This document shows, in pieces, positions 1 to 5,327 of a stretch of DNA of 6,346 nt. The stretch covers positions 9,627 to 15,972 of the forward strand of contig DFYP01000076.1 of assembly GCA_002382645.1 (NCBI GenBank), read 5' to 3'. The position numbers were made by a program, and so were the translations under genes. The stretch comes from Desulfovibrio sp. UBA4079. Its GTDB lineage: Bacteria; Desulfobacterota; Desulfovibrionia; Desulfovibrionales; Desulfovibrionaceae. The notes under the pieces were generated by a model. That model was not told the DNA's origin. It saw nothing but the letters and a program-made list of their open reading frames with translations, and did no database searches. Numbering within the stretch: position 1 is the stretch's first letter; each line of letters begins with the position of its first letter.

Positions 1-1
1 C

Positions 2-139
2 CTGGAGCAGCGGGGCGCGTCCCTGTGGACCACGGCCGGTTGCGGCCGCCTGCGGGTCTTTTGGGATGCTCCCGGGGTGTTTGCCCGCGCGGGCAGCGGC
101 CGGACGTGTTCTGCGTTAGAGATGGACATATTGCCTTGA
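2..139 (+). CDS. 3' end of a larger gene, possibly ComEC/Rec2 competence protein (partial)
   Basis: An open frame runs in from the left edge and stops at TGA 137-139, giving about 45 residues. It begins LEQRGASLWTTAGCGRLRVF and ends with EMDILP. The pattern of a Leu, then x3-4-Gly-Ala, a short hydrophobic run, Thr, then Gly plus alternating hydrophobics resembles the extreme C-terminus of ComEC/Rec2 DNA-uptake channel proteins, where the metallo-beta-lactamase-like domain ends with a G-A-x-V-x-x-T-x-x-x-G-A-I motif. That assignment is from memory of the family and rests on very few residues. The tail here runs about 25 residues past that motif, which is longer than usual. A second frame (starting at base 1) is also open to base 231, so the frame choice is itself uncertain. 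The gene is at least consistent in orientation with the following genes. Confidence 0.35.
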   Translation: MEQRGASLWTTAGCGRLRVFWDAPGVFARAGSGRTCSALEMDILP

Positions 140-159
140 AGGGTTCGACGCGCTATGAG
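131..159 (+). promoter_or_regulatory. Candidate sigma-70 promoter for the MBL hydrolase gene
   Basis: TTGCCT (131-136) and TATGAG (154-159) are each 4/6 matches to -35 and -10 consensus and are separated by 17 nt. They sit in the most AT-rich part of the upstream region. Transcription would start near 166, giving a leader of about 60 nt before GTG 228. The -35 overlaps the last codons and stop of the preceding frame. Matches this weak occur by chance, so this is a candidate only. Confidence 0.35.
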
Positions 160-168
160 GGCAGCCAT

Positions 169-231
169 ATGGATGAATTGAAAGGAAGAGTTGCCCGTTT
201 CCCGGGGATTGTGGCGAGGAAGGCCGCGTGA
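169..231 (+). CDS. Possible 20-codon leader ORF overlapping the MBL start
   Basis: ATG 169 opens a 20-codon frame (MDELKGRVARFPGIVARKAA) that ends at TGA 229-231. That stop overlaps the GTG start of the next gene at 228 as GTGA, a geometry typical of translational coupling. GAGGG at 157-161 lies 7 nt before the ATG and could act as a ribosome binding site. I recognise no family. If the candidate promoter at 131-159 is real, transcription starts near 166 and this ORF would lose its ribosome binding site, so the two interpretations compete. The short length means it may be accidental. Confidence 0.2.
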   Translation: MDELKGRVARFPGIVARKAA

Positions 232-1067
232 TCGTCCGCTGCTGGGGGTCGCGGGGCTCCATTTCCGTTTCCGGCCGGGATTACATCAAGTACGGCGGCG
301 ACACCACCTGCATCGAGATTCGCACCCGCGACAACCGGGTGGTCGTGGTGGATGCCGGCTCGGGCATCCGCCGCCTGGGCAACCGGCTCCTGAGCGAGGG
401 GCTGTTCGAGTACGACCTCCTGTTCACCCACACCCACTGGGACCACATCCTGGGCTTTCCCTTCTTCAAGCCCATCTATCTCGAGCGCGCCAGCCTGACC
501 ATCCACAGCTGCCTGAATTTCCAGGGCAACATGGACAAGCTCTTGTCCCGGATCATGGCCCCGCCGCATTTTCCGGTGCCCTTCGGCGAGATCAAGGCGC
601 GCATGGACTTCATTTCAGCCTGCTCCGAGGACTTCCACCTGGGCTCGCTGCGCGTGCGGACCATCCCCCTGTCGCACCCGAACATGGGCGTGGGCTACCG
701 CTTCGACGAGGACGGCAAGAGCTTCGTCTTCCTCACCGACAACGAGCTCTCCCACCGCCACCGCGGCGGCCGCAGCGTCGAGGAGTACGTGGCCTTCAGC
801 AAGGGCGCGGACCTGCTGTTCCACGACGCCGAGTACACCGAGGAGGAGTACGCCGGGAAGCGCTCCTGGGGCCACTCCCACTACCGCGAGGCCCTGGACC
901 TGGCCCTGGCCGCCGGGGTGGGCCGCTTCGGCCTGTACCACCACAACCAGGACCGCGACGACGCGGGCGTGGACTGGATGGTCGGCCGCTGCCGCGAGAC
1001 CGTGCGCAACCTGGGGGGCTCCCTGGACTGTTTCGGTGTGCGCCAGGACGACGAGTTCGCGCTGTAG
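228..1067 (+). CDS. PhnP-like MBL-fold metallo-hydrolase
   Basis: A 279-residue cytosolic protein of the metallo-beta-lactamase fold, in the PhnP-like branch (COG1235 type) that includes cyclic-phosphate and other phosphodiesterases. The N-terminus MIVRCWGSRGSI is the family's usual first strand, and an in-frame stop at 174-176 rules out a longer start, so GTG 228 is well supported. GAGGAAGG (216-223) provides the Shine-Dalgarno site. Metal-ligand candidates are visible: H68-x-H70-x-D72-H73 (HTHWDH), H150 (LSHPNMG), the bridging D171 (LTDNE), H199 (FHDAEY), and H216/H218 (WGHSH). H238-H239 (YHHNQDRDD) complete the family's C-terminal signature. All expected catalytic residues are present, so it should be an active dinuclear zinc/iron/manganese enzyme. 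The substrate cannot be read from sequence; a cyclic nucleotide or other phosphodiester is the family-based guess. A response regulator gene follows 90 bp downstream, suggesting a role in signalling. Confidence 0.92.
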   Translation: MIVRCWGSRGSISVSGRDYIKYGGDTTCIEIRTRDNRVVVVDAGSGIRRLGNRLLSEGLFEYDLLFTHTHWDHILGFPFFKPIYLERASLTIHSCLNFQGNMDKLLSRIMAPPHFPVPFGEIKARMDFISACSEDFHLGSLRVRTIPLSHPNMGVGYRFDEDGKSFVFLTDNELSHRHRGGRSVEEYVAFSKGADLLFHDAEYTEEEYAGKRSWGHSHYREALDLALAAGVGRFGLYHHNQDRDDAGVDWMVGRCRETVRNLGGSLDCFGVRQDDEFAL

Positions 1068-1084
1068 GACCCTGTTCCCCCGTC

Positions 1085-1113
1085 TTGATTTTCCCGCCTC
1101 TCCGTCTTACAAC
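1085..1113 (+). promoter_or_regulatory. Candidate sigma-70 promoter for the response regulator gene
   Basis: TTGATT (1085-1090) and TACAAC (1108-1113) each match consensus at 4 of 6 positions with a 17-nt spacer that is pyrimidine-rich. Transcription would begin near 1120, about 38 nt before the ATG at 1158. No terminator hairpin separates the MBL gene from this point, so the two genes could also be co-transcribed. Confidence 0.35.
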
Positions 1114-1157
1114 CGCAAGCACTGATTCAGCTTCGCCACTTCTTCCCGGGAGGCCGC

Positions 1158-1562
1158 ATGCGGGTATTGATCGTGGAGGACGATTTCTATTGCCGGACCT
1201 TGCTGCACGACATCCTGCGTCCCCTGGGCCAGTGCGACATCGCGGTGAACGGCGAGGAGGCCGTGTTCGCCTTCAAACGGGCCCAGGAGGAACTGCGGCC
1301 CTATGACCTCATCTGCCTGGACCTGGTCCTGCCCGAAATGGACGGCCACCAGGCCCTGCGCGAGATCCGCGCCCTGGAGCGCGAGGCCGGGCGCGATTCC
1401 GTGCGCGAGGTCAAGGTCATCGTCACCACCATGCTCGACGACAGCAAGGAGACCCACGACGCCTTCTTCCTGGGTGGGGCCGCCTCCTACCTGGTCAAGC
1501 CCATCCGCGAGGAGGCCCTGCTGGAAGAGCTGCGCAACCTCGGTCTGTTGCCCGCCGAGTAG
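1158..1562 (+). CDS. Single-domain CheY-like response regulator
   Basis: A 134-residue protein consisting of one receiver (REC) domain with no output domain. The acidic pocket is D8/D9 (VEDD), the phospho-acceptor is D55 in CLDLVLPEMDG, the switch Thr is T90 (VIVTTM), the aromatic switch residue is Y111, and the invariant Lys is K114 (YLVKP). All residues needed for phosphorylation and switching are present. The alpha3-beta4 connection is slightly long (residues about 68-85), as in many stand-alone receivers with an extended third helix. The start at ATG 1158 is set by GGGAGG at 1148-1153 and by the first beta strand MRVLIVEDD. No histidine kinase gene is in the window. Its signal is presumably passed by protein contact, possibly to the upstream MBL hydrolase, but that pairing is inferred only from adjacency. 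It could also serve an unlinked kinase or phosphorelay. Confidence 0.95.
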   Translation: MRVLIVEDDFYCRTLLHDILRPLGQCDIAVNGEEAVFAFKRAQEELRPYDLICLDLVLPEMDGHQALREIRALEREAGRDSVREVKVIVTTMLDDSKETHDAFFLGGAASYLVKPIREEALLEELRNLGLLPAE

Positions 1563-1596
1563 CGCTCCGCAAGGCTTCCGGCCTGTTTGATGTTTG

Positions 1597-1640
1597 CCCC
1601 GATCTGGGGTAAAGCTACCCCCTTGTCCGGCCTTGCCGGA
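1597..1640 (+). promoter_or_regulatory. ricT leader with two perfect hairpins and a competing stem
   Basis: Between the response regulator and ricT lie two perfect inverted repeats. GGGGTA (1606-1611) pairs with TACCCC (1616-1621) around an AAGC loop, and TCCGGC (1626-1631) pairs with GCCGGA (1635-1640) around a CTT loop. CCCC at 1597-1600 can instead pair with GGGG 1606-1609, which would exclude the first hairpin. Neither hairpin is followed by a T-run, so neither is a convincing intrinsic terminator. The ribosome binding site GAAGGA (1654-1659) lies 14 nt after the second hairpin and is not occluded. A weak promoter (TTGATG 1587-1592, 17 nt, TAAAGC 1610-1615) may overlap the first hairpin. 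Function is unknown. Confidence 0.4.
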
Positions 1641-1663
1641 ACGGTTCGCACACGAAGGAATTC

Positions 1664-2725
1664 ATGAGCCAGATACTCGGCGTGAAGTTCAACGATTACG
1701 GTCAGGTGTACTTCTTCTCTTCCGGGGCCTTCGTGGTCCAGGAAGGGCAGAGCGTCATCGTGCGCACGGACCAGGGCATGGGCCTGGGCAAGGTCGTGGC
1801 CGTGCGCCCCGGCGAGGGCGAGGAGCCCGAGGGCGAGCACAAGCCCATCTACCGCCTGGCCAACGAGGACGACCTGCGCACCGTGGCCGAGAACGAGCGC
1901 CTGGCCCGCGAGGCCTTCCGCTTCTGCCGCGACTGCATCCGCCGTCTGGACCTGGCCATGAAGCTGGTGGACGTGGAGGTGCATTTCGACCGCAGCAAGA
2001 TGGTCTTCTTCTTCACCGCGCCGGGCCGCATCGACTTCCGCGAGCTCATCAAGGACCTGGTGCGGGAGTACCGCACGCGCATCGAACTGCGCCAGATCGG
2101 CGTGCGCCACGAGACCCAGATGCTCGGGGCCATCGGCAACTGCGGCCAGATCTGCTGCTGCCGCCGCTTCCTGCGGAAGTTCGCGCCCGTGACCATCAAG
2201 ATGGCCAAGGAACAGAACCTGTTCCTCAATCCCACCAAGATCTCCGGCATCTGCGGCCGCCTGCTCTGCTGCCTGTCCTACGAGCAGCAGGGCTACGAGG
2301 AGTTCCACAAGCAGTGCCCGAAGATCGGCAAGCGCTTCCAGACCACCCTGGGCCAGGTGAAGATCCTGCGCTCCAACTTCTTCAAGAAGACCCTCTCCCT
2401 GCTCACCGAAGGCGGCGAGGAGAAGGAGATTCCCCTGGAGCAGTGGCAGCAGATCTCCAAGAAGGGCCAGGCCCCGGCCGAGGAGCGCCCTGAATCCGCG
2501 CGCCCCGAATCCGCGCGTCAGGAAGCCGCGCCGCGCGAGGAGCCGGTCCAGGAGGAGCCTCTGGCCGGAGAGCCGCAAGAGGCCCTGGCCGAGGGGTCCG
2601 AGGAGGCCTCCGACGCGCCCCGCGAGGCCCAGGCCGGAACCCCGGAGGACCAGCGCCGCTCCGGCAGGCCGCGCAAGCGCCGCCGTTCCCGCCGTCCGTC
2701 CCGTCCGCCCAAGCCGGGCGAGTAG
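1664..2725 (+). CDS. ricT: PSP1-domain regulatory iron-sulfur protein RicT (YaaT)
   Basis: A 353-residue protein whose first ~265 residues match the PSP1/RicT family. In Bacillus subtilis, RicT joins RicA and RicF in an Fe-S complex that directs RNase Y maturation of mRNAs and affects development; the role in Gram-negatives is not established. Family hallmarks are GNCGQICCCRRFL (residues 158-170), then PVTIKMAKEQNLFLNPTKIS and GICGRLLCCLSYE (195-207). Ten cysteines are present (C88, C91, C160, C164-166, C197, C202, C203, C218), enough for cluster ligation. After residue ~266 comes a charged low-complexity tail: an Ala/Pro/Glu-rich acidic stretch, then a strongly basic end (RPRKRRRSRRPSRPPK, residues 335-350). 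The tail contains a 15-bp tandem repeat. It is an addition to the usual core and could bind RNA. ATG 1664 has GAAGGA 5 bp upstream. metG begins 30 bp after the stop, and the two are probably co-transcribed. Confidence 0.92.
   Translation: MSQILGVKFNDYGQVYFFSSGAFVVQEGQSVIVRTDQGMGLGKVVAVRPGEGEEPEGEHKPIYRLANEDDLRTVAENERLAREAFRFCRDCIRRLDLAMKLVDVEVHFDRSKMVFFFTAPGRIDFRELIKDLVREYRTRIELRQIGVRHETQMLGAIGNCGQICCCRRFLRKFAPVTIKMAKEQNLFLNPTKISGICGRLLCCLSYEQQGYEEFHKQCPKIGKRFQTTLGQVKILRSNFFKKTLSLLTEGGEEKEIPLEQWQQISKKGQAPAEERPESARPESARQEAAPREEPVQEEPLAGEPQEALAEGSEEASDAPREAQAGTPEDQRRSGRPRKRRRSRRPSRPPKPGE
2486..2530 (+). repeat. Three tandem 15-bp units inside the ricT tail
   Basis: Units at 2486-2500, 2501-2515 and 2516-2530 encode RPESA, RPESA and RQEAA. 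The first two differ at one base only; the third has diverged at several positions. The array keeps frame and lies in the low-complexity, presumably disordered region, so unit number could vary between strains without disrupting the protein. Confidence 0.8.
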
Positions 2726-2755
2726 TTCCCATCGCCAAGCAAGGAGTGCCGCGCC

Positions 2756-4681
2756 TTGGAACGCTTCTTCATTTCCACGCCCATATACTACGTCAACGCC
2801 AAGCCCCACCTGGGACACGCCTACACCACGGTGGTGGCCGACACCCTGGCCCGGTTCCACTCGCTCATGGGACAGCAGACCTATTTCCTCACCGGCACCG
2901 ACGAGCACGGGGACAAGATCGTCAAGGCCGCGGCGGCCGCGGGCCAGTCGCCCAAGGAGTACGCCGACCACTTCAGCGGCCTGTTCCGCGACCTCTGGCC
3001 CAAGCTGGACGTGGCCAACGACCAGTTCATCCGCACCACGGACCCCAAGCACGTCAAGGTGGTCCAGGAGATCCTCCAGAAGGTCTACGACGCGGGCGAC
3101 ATCTATTTCGGCGAGTACGGCGGGCACTACTGCTTCGGCTGTGAGCGGTTCTACACCGAGAAGGAGCTGGTGGACGGGCTCTGCCCGGACCACCAGACCA
3201 AGCCCGAGTACATCGCGGAGAAGAACTACTTCTTCCGCATGTCCAAGTACCAGGGCTGGCTGGTGGAGCACATCAAGGAGAACCCGGACTTCATCCGGCC
3301 CAGGCAGTACCGGGCCGAGGTCCTGAGCCTCCTGGAGTCCGGGGCCCTGGAGGACCTCTGCATCTCGCGGCCCAAGTCCCGGCTCACCTGGGGCATCGAC
3401 CTGCCGTTCGACACGGACTACGTCTGCTACGTCTGGTTCGACGCGCTCATCAACTACATCTCGGCCCTGGGCTGGCCCCGCGGCGAGAAGTTCAAGAAGT
3501 TCTGGCCCGCGGCCAACCACCTGGTGGCCAAGGACATCCTCAAGCCCCACGCGGTGTTCTGGCCGACCATGCTCAAGGCCGCCGGGCTGCCGCCGTACCA
3601 GAGCCTCAACGTGCACGGCTACTGGCTCTCCCGCGAGGCCAAGATGTCCAAGTCCCTGGGCAACGTGGTCGAGCCGCTCCAGATGGTCGAGACCTACGGC
3701 CCGGACGCCTTCCGCTACTTCCTCCTGCGCGAGATGGTCTTCGGCACGGACGCCTCCTTTTCCGAGGAGGCCCTGGTGGGCCGGCTCAACGCCGACCTGG
3801 CCAACGACCTGGGCAATCTGTTCAACCGCTCCCTGGCCATGTGCCACAAGTATTTCGGCGGCAAGGTCCCCACGCCCGCGGAGGAGGGGCCCGAGGACGC
3901 CGAGATCAAGCGCCTGGGCCGCGAGGCCATGGAGAAGTATCAGACCCAGTTCAACGAGGTGCAGTTCTCCCGCGGCCTGGAAGGGCTCTGGGAGCTGGTG
4001 CGCGGGCTGAACAAGTACATCGACGCCACCGCGCCCTGGACGCTTTTCAAGCAGAAGAAGACCCCCCGGCTGTCCACGGTGCTCTATGTGCTCCTGGAGA
4101 ACATGCGCAAGATCGCCGTGCACCTCTGGCCGGTGATGCCCAAGGCCGCGGGCCTCATGCTCGAACAGTTGGGCATGGGCTTCGACAAGGAGAAGGTCTT
4201 TCTGCCCAAGGAACTGGACGCCTGGGGCATCCTGGAGTCCGGACACCCGGTGGCTGAGTCCTCCAACCTGTTCCCCCGCGTGGAGCTGCCCGAGCCCGCG
4301 CCCCAGCCCAAGCCCGAGGGCGCTCCCGGCCCCGCGCCCAAGGCCGAGCCCTTGCCCTCGGCCGAGTTCGAGGACTTCCAGAAGCTGGACATCCGCGTGG
4401 GCAGCGTGCTGGAGGCCCGGCGCCACCCGGACGCGGACAAGCTCCTGGTGCTGCGCGTGGACCTGGGCGAGGCCGAGCCCCGGCAAATCGTCTCGGGCAT
4501 CGCCGAGTTCTTCAAGCCCGAGGACCTGCCCGGCCGCCAGGTGGTGGTCGTGGCCAACCTGAAGCCCCGCAAGATCCGCAAGCAGCTCTCCCAGGGCATG
4601 GTCCTCACCGTGAAGACCGCCGAGGGCATGGAGCTTTTGAGCACGCCCCAGGCCGTGCCCGGCGGAAGCCGGGTGTCCTAG
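2756..4681 (+). CDS. metG: Methionyl-tRNA synthetase
   Basis: A 641-residue class I aminoacyl-tRNA synthetase that charges tRNA-Met with methionine in the cytosol. The N-terminus (RFFISTPIYYVNAKPHLGH) carries the HIGH-class motif as H18-L-G-H21. The zinc knuckle is the single type, with C126-x2-C129 and C143-P-D-H146 as ligands, as in Thermus-type enzymes. YVWFDA is at 225-230, and the KMSKS loop is intact at 296-300. The anticodon-binding helical domain spans roughly 340-500. A Pro/Ala/Glu/Lys linker (511-535) leads to a Trbp111-like tRNA-binding domain (about 536-641; FQKLDIRVGSVLEARRHPDADKL). The start is TTG 2756: it gives the conserved N-terminus and sits 9 nt after AAGGAG (2741-2746); there is no suitable ATG. 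The gene is complete, lies 30 bp behind ricT, and is closed by a strong terminator. Confidence 0.98.
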   Translation: MERFFISTPIYYVNAKPHLGHAYTTVVADTLARFHSLMGQQTYFLTGTDEHGDKIVKAAAAAGQSPKEYADHFSGLFRDLWPKLDVANDQFIRTTDPKHVKVVQEILQKVYDAGDIYFGEYGGHYCFGCERFYTEKELVDGLCPDHQTKPEYIAEKNYFFRMSKYQGWLVEHIKENPDFIRPRQYRAEVLSLLESGALEDLCISRPKSRLTWGIDLPFDTDYVCYVWFDALINYISALGWPRGEKFKKFWPAANHLVAKDILKPHAVFWPTMLKAAGLPPYQSLNVHGYWLSREAKMSKSLGNVVEPLQMVETYGPDAFRYFLLREMVFGTDASFSEEALVGRLNADLANDLGNLFNRSLAMCHKYFGGKVPTPAEEGPEDAEIKRLGREAMEKYQTQFNEVQFSRGLEGLWELVRGLNKYIDATAPWTLFKQKKTPRLSTVLYVLLENMRKIAVHLWPVMPKAAGLMLEQLGMGFDKEKVFLPKELDAWGILESGHPVAESSNLFPRVELPEPAPQPKPEGAPGPAPKAEPLPSAEFEDFQKLDIRVGSVLEARRHPDADKLLVLRVDLGEAEPRQIVSGIAEFFKPEDLPGRQVVVVANLKPRKIRKQLSQGMVLTVKTAEGMELLSTPQAVPGGSRVS

Positions 4682-4701
4682 CGGGCCAAGGCCGCAAGCA
4701 C

Positions 4702-4735
4702 AAAGGCCGTCCGGCATGCCGGGCGGCCTTTTCTT
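4702..4735 (+). terminator. Intrinsic terminator of metG, possibly bidirectional
   Basis: Bases 4702-4715 pair with 4718-4731 in a near-perfect 14-bp stem (core GGCCGTCCGGC / GCCGGGCGGCC, with one T-G wobble at 4710/4723). The apical pairs would open to give a CATG loop. TTTTCTTC follows from 4729. The stem begins 21 bp after the metG stop. On the minus strand the same hairpin follows the FeoA-like gene by about 25 bp and ends in TTTGTGCTT, so it may also slow transcription from that side, though less convincingly. Confidence 0.85.
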
Positions 4736-4755
4736 CGTCCGTCAGGGGAGGGGCG

Positions 4756-5103
4756 TCAGCGCCGGGCGGCGCACACGGGGCAGGGCTCTTCTTCCACGGC
4801 CAGGATTTTTTCGGCGATGCCCCGGCCCACCACCACGTCCGCGTCGCGGACTTTCAGGCGGCAGGGGCCGTGGCCGCCGGAAACCACCTCCACCAGGGTG
4901 CCCGGGGTCAGGCCCAGGGCGAAGATCCGGCAGCGCGGGCAGGGGCAGTCGCCCACCCGCTCGATGCGCACCAGGGAGCCGTCCGGGAACGAGGCCAGGT
5001 CGCGGGCCTTGCTGTCCGGTTCGTGGTCCTGGACGTGGTGTTCCGGGCCGAGGCAGGACTCCTGGCGGCCATGGTGTTTGCGGCAATGGCGGGACGGCTT
5101 CAT
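4756..5103 (-). CDS. FeoA-domain protein, small and Cys/His-rich
   Basis: A 115-residue protein whose residues ~33-103 form a FeoA domain, an SH3-like fold found in the small cytosolic partner of the FeoB ferrous-iron transporter. Evidence is the run LASFPDGSLVRIERV, then FALGLTPGTLVEVV (61-74) and VVVGRGIAEKILAV (90-103), which follow the family pattern. Unusually, the domain carries C53-P-C55-P-x-C58 where FeoA normally has a Gly/Arg stretch, plus C81, and ends with C108-P-V-C111. The N-terminal extension (residues 1-32) is His/Cys-rich (HCRKHHGRQESC and EHHVQDHE). The start is chosen at ATG 5103; a TTG at 5139 extends the frame by 12 codons but lies on the promoter -35 box. No feoB is adjacent. 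The gene is convergent with metG and divergent from carB. It may be a FeoA paralogue, or a metal- or cluster-binding regulator using the same fold. The gene name feoA is not assigned because of these differences. Confidence 0.82.
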   Translation of the reverse strand: MKPSRHCRKHHGRQESCLGPEHHVQDHEPDSKARDLASFPDGSLVRIERVGDCPCPRCRIFALGLTPGTLVEVVSGGHGPCRLKVRDADVVVGRGIAEKILAVEEEPCPVCAARR

Positions 5104-5108
5104 GGACG

Positions 5109-5123
5109 TGAGAATAAGAATCA
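5109..5123. promoter_or_regulatory. Fur-box-like operator over the FeoA-gene promoter
   Basis: TGAGAATAAGAATCA matches the Fur 7-1-7 consensus TGATAATnATTATCA at 11 of 14 defined positions. It fully covers the -10 element (5111-5116) of the minus-strand promoter, where repressor binding would block RNA polymerase. An iron-responsive repressor site in front of a FeoA-domain gene is biologically coherent. The match was made by eye and the local sequence is AT-rich, so the assignment remains a candidate. Confidence 0.5.
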
Positions 5124-5139
5124 ATCTCGGCCCTGTCAA
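5111..5139 (-). promoter_or_regulatory. Sigma-70 promoter for the FeoA-domain gene
   Basis: Reading the minus strand, a perfect TTGACA (5139-5134) is followed after exactly 17 nt by TATTCT (5116-5111), a 4/6 match to the -10. This is the best promoter match in the window. Transcription would start about 7 nt later, near 5104, immediately before ATG 5103, which implies a leaderless or nearly leaderless mRNA. Confidence 0.7.
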
Positions 5140-5191
5140 CGGGGATTTTCAGGACACGGAAACCCCCGCGCCCCTAGGCCCGGATTCGATG

Positions 5192-5220
5192 TTGCCCCCG
5201 TGGCGGTTCTGGGCTATCAG
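5192..5220 (+). promoter_or_regulatory. Candidate promoter for carB
   Basis: TTGCCC (5192-5197) and TATCAG (5215-5220) each match consensus at 4 of 6 positions with a 17-nt spacer. Transcription would begin near 5227, leaving a leader of about 100 nt before ATG 5328. I see no terminator-antiterminator pair or PyrR-binding motif in that leader. The rest of the 5140-5327 intergenic region shows nothing else I can support. Confidence 0.35.
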
Positions 5221-5327
5221 GGGGTCCGTGCGTCCGGTCATCCAGCTCGCCCTTCGACTTGGCGGCGCCTGCATTCCTGCGCCTCCGGAGCATCCTGCGG
5301 AACCATCAAACCGACCCGGCGGAATCC

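Noticed and set aside
191..1306. A 371-codon plus-strand frame overlapping the MBL gene
   Set aside because: The product is Arg/Pro/Gly-rich without any motif, while the overlapping frame from 228 has the complete MBL signature.
1572..1595. AGGC-TTCCG-GCCT hairpin followed by GTTTGATGTTT after the response regulator
   Set aside because: A 4-bp stem and an interrupted T-run are too weak to call an intrinsic terminator.
2726..2755. A regulatory leader (T-box or SAM riboswitch) before metG
   Set aside because: Only 30 bp separate ricT and metG, holding just the ribosome binding site; there is no room for such an element.
1487..4717. A 1,076-codon open frame on the minus strand opposite ricT and metG
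   Set aside because: It is antisense to two well-supported genes. Its translation is a low-complexity mix dominated by Leu, Gly, Ala, Val, His and Glu, as expected when G/C-ending codons of a high-GC gene are read on the opposite strand. It has no recognisable domain.
5263..5305. GGCGC...GCGCC and TCCG...CGGA inverted repeats in the carB leader
   Set aside because: The stems are 4-5 bp with loops of about 10 nt, which is expected by chance at this GC content, and no T-run follows.
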